Positions 34,887-42,945 of a DNA stretch of 64,000 nt are shown piece after piece. The notes beneath the pieces were generated by a model. That model saw nothing but the letters and a program-made list of their open reading frames with translations, searched no databases and was not told the origin of the DNA. The DNA is from CADEED01 sp043747835. GTDB lineage: Bacteria; Pseudomonadota; Gammaproteobacteria; Steroidobacterales; Steroidobacteraceae. The translations under genes and the position numbers were made by a program. The DNA lies in the NCBI GenBank assembly GCA_043747835.1, contig JAYTOK010000032.1, positions 119,981-183,980 on the forward strand, given 5' to 3'. Position 1 is the first letter of the stretch. Every line of letters starts with the position of its first letter.

Positions 34887-36596
34887 ATGGACGAGCCGCG
34901 CACACACAAATTCCTGATCGTCGAGGACGACGCGAAATACGCGGCGTGGTTGCACCACTCCGTCGGCGCGGGCTTCTCCAACGACTCTGTCGTGATCATG
35001 GACTGGACGTCGTTCGGCCGCGTGCGCACGGCGATGACCGCGCGCGACTACGATCTCGTGATTCTCGCGCTCGCGTTCGACGAGGGAATCGAAGACCCGA
35101 CCACGAACGGTTTCGACTGGATCCGCAAGCTGCGCACGCAATCCGGGTTCCCCGAGATGATCGTGCTGGCCGACGGCGGCAGCGAACTCGCCGCGGTGCG
35201 CACGCTGCGTCTCGGCGCAGCTGACTATCTACCCAAGCGGCTGCTGACGCCGTCGCGCCTGCACCGCTCGATCAAGCTCACGCTGCGCATGATCGAGAAG
35301 GATGCGCAGCGCCGCGCGGAGCGCGCCGCGCAACAGGCCGCCCAGGCTTCGCCCGCCGGGAAGCCCGACGCCACGAAACCCGACAAGGCCCCGAAGATCG
35401 ATCGTGCCGAGATGAGCATGCCCGCCGCGCGAATGGCGCCCACGCACATCTCGACGCACACCGGCGCTTCCCTGGCGCGCGCTGCGGCGCTCGTCTCGTC
35501 GCCGGCGAACGCCTCGAAGCCCGCCCACGTCGCCACGCACACCGGCGCCAGCCTCGCGAGCGCGGCAAGGGCCGCCCTCGCCGCGCACCCAGCCACGCCC
35601 GCGCCCACGCGCGTGAACGCCTCGGCGCGTGATCCCGCGGCCCAATCTCATCCCGCCGCGCAATCGCTGCCGGCCGCAATCGCGAAAGAGCCGAAGCAGA
35701 TCGCGCCCGAGAGTCACCAGATTCCGGGCTACACGATCCTGCAGAAGATCGGCGAGTCGGAGGCTGCGGCCGTCTATCTCGCAATTGCCGAAGATCTCGG
35801 TCACAACGTCGCGCTCAAGATCTCGAAGCGCCGCCACACCGGTGCGGCGGAAGCCAGCACCGACACGACCGGCACCGGCCAGCGCGGAATCCTCTTCCAG
35901 CGCGAGTTCGAGGCGATCGCGGCGCTCGATCATCCGTCGATCATCGACCTGTTCGACTACGGCATCCACGAGGGCGTCGAGTACCTCGCGATGGAATATT
36001 TCCCCTGCGGCGACCTCAAGGCGCGGCTGCAAAATCCGTTGACGGCGGATGAGGCGATCGCGTTCCTGCGCGAGATCGCGCGTTCGCTCAAGGTCGTGCA
36101 CGAAGCCGGCCTCATCCACCGCGACTTGAAGCCGCCGAACGTGATGCTGCGTGACGACGGCAGCGTCGTGCTCATCGACTTCGGCCTGGCGCGCAGCCTG
36201 CTGTCCGGCGACGGCAGCACGCGCACCGGCGTGCTGCGCGGCTCTCCTTACTACATGAGTCCCGAGCAGGCGCAGGGTGAAGTGCTCGACGCACGCACCG
36301 ATCTCTACAGCATGGGCGTGATGTTGTACGAGATGCTCGCGGGCAAGAAGCCGTACCTCGGCGCTTCCGCGATCGACGTACTGCAGCAGCACGTGATGGC
36401 ACCCGTGCCCGAGCTGCCCGTGCATCACCTCTTCTATCAACCGCTGCTCGAGCGCCTCATGGCGAAGTCGCGCGAACAGCGCATCGCATCCTGCGACGAA
36501 CTGCTGAACGCGATCGAGCAGATGACCCAGTCCATGAGCGAGTGCGTCATGGTCGACCCGGAGACACTGGTTTCGGCCGGCGCCGCAACCACGTAA
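34887..36596 (+). CDS. Receiver-Ser/Thr protein kinase fusion
   Basis: 569 aa. Receiver domain at residues 8-130: IVEDDAK gives the acidic pair and GAADYLPKRL the Lys, but the phospho-acceptor site reads DLVILALAFDEG with Ala where Asp belongs. Residues 135-270 are an Ala/Pro linker with an imperfect repeat of THTGASLA(R/S)AA. The Hanks-type kinase follows: Gly loop degenerate (IGESEAAAVY), Lys in NVALKISK, HRDLKPPN, IDFGLARS and YYMSPEQ are all present, so catalysis is likely. No membrane helix. Starts three bases after the TonB-fusion gene and likely passes or receives its signal from the two neighbours. Confidence 0.88.
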   Translation: MDEPRTHKFLIVEDDAKYAAWLHHSVGAGFSNDSVVIMDWTSFGRVRTAMTARDYDLVILALAFDEGIEDPTTNGFDWIRKLRTQSGFPEMIVLADGGSELAAVRTLRLGAADYLPKRLLTPSRLHRSIKLTLRMIEKDAQRRAERAAQQAAQASPAGKPDATKPDKAPKIDRAEMSMPAARMAPTHISTHTGASLARAAALVSSPANASKPAHVATHTGASLASAARAALAAHPATPAPTRVNASARDPAAQSHPAAQSLPAAIAKEPKQIAPESHQIPGYTILQKIGESEAAAVYLAIAEDLGHNVALKISKRRHTGAAEASTDTTGTGQRGILFQREFEAIAALDHPSIIDLFDYGIHEGVEYLAMEYFPCGDLKARLQNPLTADEAIAFLREIARSLKVVHEAGLIHRDLKPPNVMLRDDGSVVLIDFGLARSLLSGDGSTRTGVLRGSPYYMSPEQAQGEVLDARTDLYSMGVMLYEMLAGKKPYLGASAIDVLQQHVMAPVPELPVHHLFYQPLLERLMAKSREQRIASCDELLNAIEQMTQSMSECVMVDPETLVSAGAATT

Positions 36597-36601
36597 CGGC
36601 C

Positions 36602-38731
36602 GTGGAATTCCTGAACTTCCCCATCGTGGCCCTCGGTGCGGCGCTGGTCTGCCTCATCGGTATCACGCTGTACTCGATCACCCAGCGCAGCAGCCTGCGC
36701 TCGCGCGACGAGCAGCTCGTGGTGGCGCGCGCGCAGGCATACGCGATGCTCGAGCTCTCGCAAGCCGGCGTTCTCTTCCTGGACCGTGAACACAAGTTGA
36801 TGGGCGAGGCCTCCGCGGCTGCGCCGGAACTGCTGGGACACACCTGCGGCGCGGGCACCGCGTTCGTGCAGGCGATTGCGGAGCTCGTCGACGTTCACAT
36901 GCGCCGCGAGGCCGTCGCCTATCTGGAATCGATGTGGAAGGCCGATGCGGCCGCGGTCGTCGACGCCACGCTGAATCCGTTGCAGAAAGTGCATTCCGGT
37001 TCGCGCCACCTCTCGATCAAGTTCTCGCGCCTCGTCGTCGACGGACGCGTGCACCACATCATCGCCTCGATCGAACGCATCTCTGCGCCGCGCCTGGTGC
37101 CGCACACGATCGAAGTGCCGGTGCTCAACGAGGAAACCTTTGCGCGCCGGCTCGCGGGCGAAACCGGTGCGCGCACCGCGCCGGAGTTCACCGACCTGTT
37201 GGCGGAGTCCGCCGCAGCGGTGCTGCCGACGGCCCCGGCCGTCGCGTCGGTCGCCGCGTCGGTCGCCGCGCCGATCGAAGCGGTCGCGGCGGAAGCGCCG
37301 GCCGCGATCTCGATCGCAATCACGACGCTCGCCGAGACTTCGATGCCCGGCGGACACGCGCCAATGACGGGCGAGTTCGAGCTCGGGCCGCTCGACGTCA
37401 CCGAAGATTCCCTGCCTTCCTTTCCGAAGCTCGAGATCGGCCAGAAGACCGAAGTGCTGTCCTCGGCCGAGATTGCAAAGAATGTGGCGTTGGCCACGCT
37501 CGATTCCGATGCCGCCCAACATCTCGCCACGACGATCACGTCGCCCGATGTGATGGAGCCCGAGTCGGCTGTCGTTCGCCGAGCGGCGCCACCTGATCCG
37601 GCTTCTATCATCGATCCGCCCGATCCGCGCCTCTCCGAAGTACTCAGGGAGATCATGCACGTCGACGCCGAGCGGCTCGAGGCTTTCCTGTCCGAAGCGC
37701 GCGACAAGGCGGGACAACTGCGCGCGATCATCAAACTACCCGCGCGCGAGCCGCAGGCGTTCCGCGAGAAGCTCGTGCTGATCCTCGAACTGATTCGCGG
37801 CGTGCATGCGCGCGCCGCGCGACTGCCGGCGCGGTCCGTCGGCGAACGCGCCGAACGATTCGAGGAAGCGCTCAACAAGCTGCGCGACAAGCGCACGCTG
37901 TCCGGCAACGATTTCCTGCCCCTCGCCGTGAAGCTCGACGACCTGTTGAGTCACCTCGCGATCCTGGGCGAAGTCGCGGGTCGCCTGCGCGCGTGGCGAC
38001 TCGAGAACGGCATCTCCGATCTGCCGCCGGTCGACGCGACGCAACGTTCCGCCACCGCGACGGGCACCACGATCCGTCAGCCGCGAATCCGCGCGAAACT
38101 CGAGGCGGCCGCCGCTGCGGCCGCCGGTGGCACGACGATCTCGCAGCCTAAACCTGCGCGCCTCTCGGACCTGTCGCCGGAGAGCCTGGTCGAGATGTCG
38201 AAGTTCCTCGCGGAGATGTACGCGAAGAACGTGTCGCTCGTGTGCGTGGGCCTCGAGGAGGTCCCGTCTCACTACCGCAAAACGGTCGAGAAGATCCTGG
38301 GCCAGCTCATTCACAACGCCATCCGCCACGGCGTCGAGACGCCGGCCGATCGCGCGAACGAGGACAAGCCTGAGATCGGCACCGTGTCCGTGCAGTTCTC
38401 GCGCGCCGGCGCCGACGGCTACCAGCTCAGCGTGCAGGACGACGGCCGCGGCCTCGATCACGACAAGATTCGCGCGGAAGCGGTTCGCCATGGCGTGTTG
38501 ACCGCCGAGGCCGCCGCGAAGATCGATCCGCGCAAGCTGGCGAGCCTCATCTTCCGCCCCGGCTTCACCACCGTCGGCGAAGGCGCCCGCGGCATCGGCA
38601 TGGATGTCGTACGCGAGCTCGTGACGAAGGTCGGTGGGCGCGTCGGTATCGCGACGAAGCCCGGGGAGTACACGCGCTTCCGGATCACGCTGCCGCACGA
38701 GAAGAAGGATTCGAACGCCGCGGTCGCGTAA
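36602..38731 (+). CDS. Membrane CheA-like ATPase / histidine kinase without a phospho-His
   Basis: 709 aa from GTG 36602, five bases after the kinase stop. An N-terminal membrane helix (FPIVALGAALVCLIGITLYS), a PAS-like region (ELSQAGVLFLDREHKLMG), a long Ala-rich linker, a helical bundle near residues 380-465 that looks like an Hpt domain but reads LILELIRGVHARA where the phosphorylated His-x-x-Lys-Gly should be, and a CheA-type HATPase (LIHNAIRHGVE, VQDDGRGLDHDKIR, GIGMDVVRELV). It may act as a scaffold or phosphorylate an unusual residue. A GGGGA palindrome contains its stop codon. Confidence 0.83.
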   Translation: MEFLNFPIVALGAALVCLIGITLYSITQRSSLRSRDEQLVVARAQAYAMLELSQAGVLFLDREHKLMGEASAAAPELLGHTCGAGTAFVQAIAELVDVHMRREAVAYLESMWKADAAAVVDATLNPLQKVHSGSRHLSIKFSRLVVDGRVHHIIASIERISAPRLVPHTIEVPVLNEETFARRLAGETGARTAPEFTDLLAESAAAVLPTAPAVASVAASVAAPIEAVAAEAPAAISIAITTLAETSMPGGHAPMTGEFELGPLDVTEDSLPSFPKLEIGQKTEVLSSAEIAKNVALATLDSDAAQHLATTITSPDVMEPESAVVRRAAPPDPASIIDPPDPRLSEVLREIMHVDAERLEAFLSEARDKAGQLRAIIKLPAREPQAFREKLVLILELIRGVHARAARLPARSVGERAERFEEALNKLRDKRTLSGNDFLPLAVKLDDLLSHLAILGEVAGRLRAWRLENGISDLPPVDATQRSATATGTTIRQPRIRAKLEAAAAAAAGGTTISQPKPARLSDLSPESLVEMSKFLAEMYAKNVSLVCVGLEEVPSHYRKTVEKILGQLIHNAIRHGVETPADRANEDKPEIGTVSVQFSRAGADGYQLSVQDDGRGLDHDKIRAEAVRHGVLTAEAAAKIDPRKLASLIFRPGFTTVGEGARGIGMDVVRELVTKVGGRVGIATKPGEYTRFRITLPHEKKDSNAAVA

Positions 38732-38752
38732 TGGGGACATTCCCCATTACGC
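38726..38752. repeat. GGGGA-type palindrome at a convergent gene end
   Basis: 12-bp perfect arms (38726-38737 and 38741-38752) with loop CAT. The left arm contains the TAA of the CheA-like gene (38729-38731). A GGGGACTGA half site just beyond supplies the last codon and stop of the convergent transporter gene at 38761. It belongs by core sequence with the repeats at 58121-58200. Confidence 0.7.
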
Positions 38753-38760
38753 TCGGTCAG

Positions 38761-40059
38761 TCAGTCCCCTCTTCCGACTTCCTTCATCTTCTCGTGGCGG
38801 CGGCCGAGCCACCAGCCATTGAACGCCCATGCCGCGGCGACCACCGCCGCAACCAGCGCCTGCGCGCCTCCGCTCATGTTCAGCGCGTCCAGCAGCTTCT
38901 TGATCTGCGCAAATCCTGCATCCGCGACCCGGTACACGGCGACGTCGCAGAGATTCTTCGCCTTGTACTTGCTCTCGCGGTCGACCTTGCTGAACAGCAT
39001 TTCCCGGCCGGGGCGTATCAACGCATATTCGCCCCAACGCCGGACGACCATCGCGACGGCGAGCACGATGAATGTGTCGGACACCGCGTACACGCCGAGT
39101 CCGAACACCATGACGATGGGCACGAGCACGAGAAGAACGGTGACGCCGAATCGCGTGGCGATGAAGCCGGTCAGGAATAGCTGGGTGATGATCACCAGCC
39201 CCTGCACGATGGCGTCCAGATTCGCGAACACCTGCGTGCGCTTCGCGATCTCCTCGAACTGATCCTCCACGAGCTGGAGCTGTTCGAAGTACAGGAAGGT
39301 GTTGATCGCCGAGATGCCGACGATGAACAAGGCGATGCCGGTCAGGTAGGGCGAGCGGAACACGAGCGCGAAACCCGCGAACGGATTGCCGCCGAGCGCG
39401 CGTTCGCGGTCGTTGACCGCCAGCGCTTCAGAAGCAGCCGGGGCCGTGCGCCGCCAGACGGAGAACAGATACCGTTGGAGGACGATGGCGACGACGAACA
39501 TCGCCGCGCCGAGATACAGCACGCCGACGTTGCCCACCTCAAGCACGATGCGGCCGGTGATGAAGGGGCCGATGAACGCGCCCGCGGTTCCGCCCGCGAA
39601 GATGGGACCGAACAAGCGCTTCGATTGCCCGCTCGAGAGGATCTCGAGCATGAAACTCCAGAACACCGAAACCAGCATGATGTTCATCACGCTGATCCAG
39701 ACGTAGAACACCTTCGCGAACGCCGCGCCTTCCGAGTGACTCTGGAAGATCAGCGCGGTGGCGAAGAAGCCGGCGGCCATGAAGCCGTAGATGCAGGGCA
39801 GGAGAATCGAGCGGCGGATGTGCGCGACGAGCCAGCCGTAGAACGGGACAATCAGCAGCGCGAAGATCGCGGTATAGATCCACAGGTTCTGGGTGGCTTC
39901 TCGGCCGATGATGGTGCCGATCGTCTCGCGCACCGGGCGCACTGCGAAGTAGCCGCCGAGCACGAAGAAGAGCAGGGAAAATCCGGCGACGACGATGCGG
40001 CGTTCCTCGGGGTTTCTGAGGAAGCCAAAGGCGGTGTCGTGGTTCTTGTCGGCTGTCAT
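38761..40059 (-). CDS. ATP/ADP carrier-like major facilitator protein
   Basis: 432 aa, about twelve membrane helices. It starts FGFLRNPEERRIVVAGFSLLFF and continues with GGYFAVRPVRETIGTIIG, the pattern of free-living bacterial relatives of the NTT/Npt nucleotide exchangers, usually annotated as MFS or ATP:ADP antiporter family. In free-living bacteria the true substrate is not known, and nucleotide exchange should not be assumed. It ends in REVIGRGD-like residues encoded by a repeat half site. Single gene, converging with the kinase block. Confidence 0.75.
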   Translation of the reverse strand: MTADKNHDTAFGFLRNPEERRIVVAGFSLLFFVLGGYFAVRPVRETIGTIIGREATQNLWIYTAIFALLIVPFYGWLVAHIRRSILLPCIYGFMAAGFFATALIFQSHSEGAAFAKVFYVWISVMNIMLVSVFWSFMLEILSSGQSKRLFGPIFAGGTAGAFIGPFITGRIVLEVGNVGVLYLGAAMFVVAIVLQRYLFSVWRRTAPAASEALAVNDRERALGGNPFAGFALVFRSPYLTGIALFIVGISAINTFLYFEQLQLVEDQFEEIAKRTQVFANLDAIVQGLVIITQLFLTGFIATRFGVTVLLVLVPIVMVFGLGVYAVSDTFIVLAVAMVVRRWGEYALIRPGREMLFSKVDRESKYKAKNLCDVAVYRVADAGFAQIKKLLDALNMSGGAQALVAAVVAAAWAFNGWWLGRRHEKMKEVGRGD

Positions 40060-40119
40060 CGGAACTCCGCAGTGTTCAGCCGATTGTAGGGGAACAGGTT
40101 CGTCGTTGTTTGTTCGGCG

Positions 40120-41526
40120 TCAGCCGGAATTTTGCGCGAGGCCGGACAGATCGATTTTCAAGCCAGGACGAGTGACGGTCGCCGTCGTCCCGCGCTCGCG
40201 CAGCTTCTCCGCGAGCGCTTCCGCGGAAGCCAACTCGCCATGCACGAGATACACCGGCGGTCGCGGTGTGAAGCTGTCGTACCAGCGCAGGAGATCCGCC
40301 TGATCGCCATGCGCGGACAGGCCGCCGAGTGTGTGGACCTGCGCGACCACGCGCACTGCGCGGCCGTGGATACGCACTTCGGGGCGGCGGTCCACGAGAT
40401 CGCGACCGAGCGTGCCGGGAGCCTGGAAGCCGACGATCAGGACGTGGCACTCCGGGCGCGACAGGTTGTGCTTCAGGTGATGCAGGATGCGGCCGCCGTT
40501 CGCCATGCCGCTGCCGGCGATGACGATGGCGCCGCCGCGCAGGTTGTTGATCGCGCGCGACTCGTCGGCGGACTCGGACAGCACGAGGTTGGGCAGCGGC
40601 GGCAGGCCGCGAAAACCTTCGCGCAGCCGCGTGGCCTCCTCGTCGAAGCGCTCCGGATGCCGCCAGTAGATGCGGCTGGCCGCGATGGCCATCGGACTGT
40701 CGAGAAAGATCTTCCAGCGGGAAAGCTGCCACTCGGCGTAATGCTTCGCCAGTAGATAGAGCAGCTCCTGACTGCGGCCGATCGCGAACGCGGGCACGAG
40801 CACGTTGCCGCCGTCGCGCGCGGCCTGCTCCAGGATTCCGCCGAGTTCGCGTTCGGTGTCCTCCCGGCCGCGGTGGCGACGATCGCCGTACGTGCTCTCC
40901 ATGAGCACCAGGTCCGCGGATTCGAAGCGCCACGGATCGTGCAGGATCGGCGTGTCGTATTGGCCGAGGTCGCCGGAGAACACGAGCGTGCGCGTGACGC
41001 CGCCTTCGGTCAGCGTGAGCTCGACGCTCGAGGAACCCATGATGTGGCCGGCGTCGCGCACGCGCAGCGTGATGCCAGGCAGGAGTTCGCGCTGCAGGTC
41101 GTACGGGATCGTACGCACCTGCGCGAGCATCGTCTCGACGTCCGCGAGATCGTAGAGCGCGGTCGCCAGCGGAGTCTCCGCCGCGGCATGGCGGTTCGTG
41201 CGTTCGGCTTCGGCCAGTGCGAGCTTGGCCGAGTCGCGCAGCAGGATCGGCAGGAGTCCGGCGCACGCGGCGTTCGTGTAGATAGGTCCCTGGAATCCGC
41301 GCTTGACGAGCAGCGGAAGACGGCCGCAGTGGTCGATGTGCGCGTGGCTCAAGACGACGGCGTCGATGGTCGACGCGTCGAACGGAAACGGCAGACGATT
41401 GCGCTGCGGGGCGTCGCGGCCGCCCTGGATCATCCCGCAATCGAGGAGCACCTGACGCCCGCCCACGCGCAGGATGTGACAGGAACCTGTCACCTCACCG
41501 GCAGCGCCGAAGAATTCGAGTTCCAT
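40120..41526 (-). CDS. Beta-CASP metallo-beta-lactamase-fold RNA nuclease
   Basis: 468 aa, CPSF73/YSH1-like. Metal site SHAHIDHCGRLPLL (HxHxDH), DAGHIMGSSSVEL and GDLGQYDTPIL; beta-CASP region with STYGDRRHRGREDTERELG and AGSGMANGGRILHHLKHNL, and C-terminal VHGELASAEALAEKLRERG with the last His. Bacterial members are exoribonucleases or endonucleases of unknown target. Starts seven bases from the stop of the AbiEii-like gene on the same strand, but the composition change suggests the neighbour was inserted. Confidence 0.9.
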   Translation of the reverse strand: MELEFFGAAGEVTGSCHILRVGGRQVLLDCGMIQGGRDAPQRNRLPFPFDASTIDAVVLSHAHIDHCGRLPLLVKRGFQGPIYTNAACAGLLPILLRDSAKLALAEAERTNRHAAAETPLATALYDLADVETMLAQVRTIPYDLQRELLPGITLRVRDAGHIMGSSSVELTLTEGGVTRTLVFSGDLGQYDTPILHDPWRFESADLVLMESTYGDRRHRGREDTERELGGILEQAARDGGNVLVPAFAIGRSQELLYLLAKHYAEWQLSRWKIFLDSPMAIAASRIYWRHPERFDEEATRLREGFRGLPPLPNLVLSESADESRAINNLRGGAIVIAGSGMANGGRILHHLKHNLSRPECHVLIVGFQAPGTLGRDLVDRRPEVRIHGRAVRVVAQVHTLGGLSAHGDQADLLRWYDSFTPRPPVYLVHGELASAEALAEKLRERGTTATVTRPGLKIDLSGLAQNSG

Positions 41527-41532
41527 GTGAGC

Positions 41533-42228
41533 CTATAACTTTGCGATTTTTCGAAGTCTTTCAATTACCAAACCAATGCGTTCTTGTTCGACGACATTTG
41601 GCCCGAGATGAAATGGCAGCGCGTCTAAGAAGGCTGGGTTTCCTAGAAAGTCATCTACTTCATGTGCCAAATAGGTTTGTAGTTCGGAATCGGATTCGGA
41701 AACGTCTCGGACTATCTCTTCCCGCCCATCGACTAAGTTCACGATGTCTTCGATATCGTGGCTGTTTCCGAAGTTGCCTTCTCCTCGGTCAAAGAAGGCC
41801 TCTATCTTTGTGGCCAAGAGCATTTGGGGAGCAATCAACTGGATGGCAGTTCCGCTTGGTAGCTTGGTTTGGCGGGCAGTTTTTACTGCCGGAAGCGACC
41901 ATTTGTTGGCAAATCCTAAGACACTCTTGTCGGTTGGCATTACGTCGACTTGAAGAGCGCCGAGCACCCAGCGACAAATCACTTCGTCGGATTTTGCTTC
42001 CTTGAAGCCTCTTGAGCGCAGTTCTTCCCCAAAGTCGTAGTAGTGTCGGCGCGTAGTCATCTCAACGAATACATCTACGTCTTTCGTGGCGCGCACGGCA
42101 GGTCTACCTGAATCGGTAATCAAGAGCCCTACAGCGCAGCCGCCGACGAATACAACTCGGTCGATTAATGTTCCAAGCGAGCGCGCGACGGTTTCGACGA
42201 TCGCCACATTTGGATCTCTAGGATTCAT
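41533..42228 (-). CDS. AbiEii-like nucleotidyltransferase (toxin/defence candidate)
   Basis: 231 aa. N-terminal nucleotidyltransferase signature VFVGGCAVGLLI followed by RATKDVDVFVE, which gives the GG...DxD catalytic pattern of the AbiEii/AbiGii group, whose members transfer nucleotides to tRNA in type IV toxin-antitoxin and phage-abortive systems. FFDRGEGNFGNSHDIEDIVNLVDGR is the second conserved block. Its ATG overlaps the stop of the winged-helix gene by four bases. Bases and codons are clearly AT-richer than in the flanking genes, a sign of transfer. Whether it is toxic is untested. Confidence 0.82.
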   Translation of the reverse strand: MNPRDPNVAIVETVARSLGTLIDRVVFVGGCAVGLLITDSGRPAVRATKDVDVFVEMTTRRHYYDFGEELRSRGFKEAKSDEVICRWVLGALQVDVMPTDKSVLGFANKWSLPAVKTARQTKLPSGTAIQLIAPQMLLATKIEAFFDRGEGNFGNSHDIEDIVNLVDGREEIVRDVSESDSELQTYLAHEVDDFLGNPAFLDALPFHLGPNVVEQERIGLVIERLRKIAKL

Positions 42229-42755
42229 TGCAGCATCCGTTCAAATTCGCGAACCGCTATTTCTCGTTCGCGCGCTCCTCCAACTCGGAGCAGATCGAAA
42301 ACAGCTAGGGATGCGTAAAGCTTTTCATCTCGCTCTGCGGCTTGCGGGACTGATGGATAGAGGGGAAATAGCGCTGTTCCCCTGACAGTCCCCTTCGCGT
42401 ATGGCCACACGGGTAGCGGCTCATCGGGGAGCGATAGCTGCGCTCCTACAGAGGGGAGGGCGTATGCAGTTGGCATGCCCCGAACTAATCCCCCCGTTAC
42501 AGGCGGAAAGGTGTATCTCGCGCCAAACAGTACGAAGTCTCTTATTGGCGCCCGCATCAATGCGAGATCGCGGGTGGCATCGACGGTAAGTAATCGGGCG
42601 CTGGCAAGCCTCTTGATGCTGCTATGGACTTCCGAGGCTGAGAGGAATAGTCGTTTTCCCAGTTCAGCGTATGTGAAGCGCGAATCTCGCTGGATAAGCT
42701 TGAAGAGAACTACGACGTCTTGGGGCTTCATCGTAACTTGTTGATTCATCGCCAT
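42225..42755 (-). CDS. Winged-helix partner of the AbiEii-like protein (antitoxin candidate)
   Basis: 176 aa. The first 70 residues form a winged helix (QDVVVLFKLIQRDSRFTYAE, LGKRLFLSASEVHSSIKRL), like AbiEi and MarR-type regulators; the rest (FVLFGARYTFPPVTGGLVRG) is not recognised but recurs in my memory with such nucleotidyltransferase pairs. A second ATG at 42747-42749 would drop two residues. It most likely binds the palindromes in the AT-rich gap upstream. Same AT-rich composition as its partner. Confidence 0.75.
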   Translation of the reverse strand: MAMNQQVTMKPQDVVVLFKLIQRDSRFTYAELGKRLFLSASEVHSSIKRLASARLLTVDATRDLALMRAPIRDFVLFGARYTFPPVTGGLVRGMPTAYALPSVGAQLSLPDEPLPVWPYAKGTVRGTALFPLYPSVPQAAERDEKLYASLAVFDLLRVGGAREREIAVREFERMLQ

Positions 42756-42773
42756 TGGATAAGAGCCTTCGTC

Positions 42774-42790
42774 ATTCGCGAATTGCGAAT
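42774..42790. promoter_or_regulatory. Inverted repeat upstream of the AbiEi-like gene
   Basis: ATTCGC and GCGAAT arms with a 5-base spacer, 19 bases from the start codon on the minus strand. Possible operator for the winged-helix protein. Confidence 0.4.
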
Positions 42791-42820
42791 ACAGTACTAA
42801 TACTTCTATTAGGCATCAAT

Positions 42821-42943
42821 AAGCAAATTTTGCTTGAAAACTAGCGCAGCAGAAACTAAGCAAAAGGCGCGAAAATCGTGAGTAAAGAGGAACATAAAGC
42901 TAAGTTGGCTTGAAGTTTTGCTTAAAACAAGATTAGCTTAAGC
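42821..42943. promoter_or_regulatory. Cluster of AAGC/GCTT palindromes in the island's divergent gap
   Basis: AAGCAAATTTTGCTT (42821-42835) and AAGCTAAGTTGGCTT (42897-42911) are both 15 bases and fit AAGCnAAnTTnGCTT. Between and after them are half sites AAGCAAAA (42858-42865), TTTTGCTT (42916-42923), and GCTTAAGC (42936-42943), the last ending two bases before the ATG at 42946. So dense a set looks like a multi-site operator controlling the divergent genes. Confidence 0.6.
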
Positions 42944-42945
42944 CT

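Noticed and set aside
32478..35141. Upstream extension of the minus-strand secreted-protein frame
   Set aside because: It covers the TonB-fusion gene on the other strand, and only the part from 32477 down has a signal peptide and gene-like sequence.
36542..36601. Start of the CheA-like protein at 36542
   Set aside because: That segment lies inside the kinase gene and is Arg/Gly-rich; GTG 36602 directly precedes the membrane helix.
42756..42945. CRISPR-like or iteron-like direct repeats in the AT-rich gap
   Set aside because: The repeats are short palindromic half sites with irregular spacing, better explained as operators; no replication or Cas gene is near.
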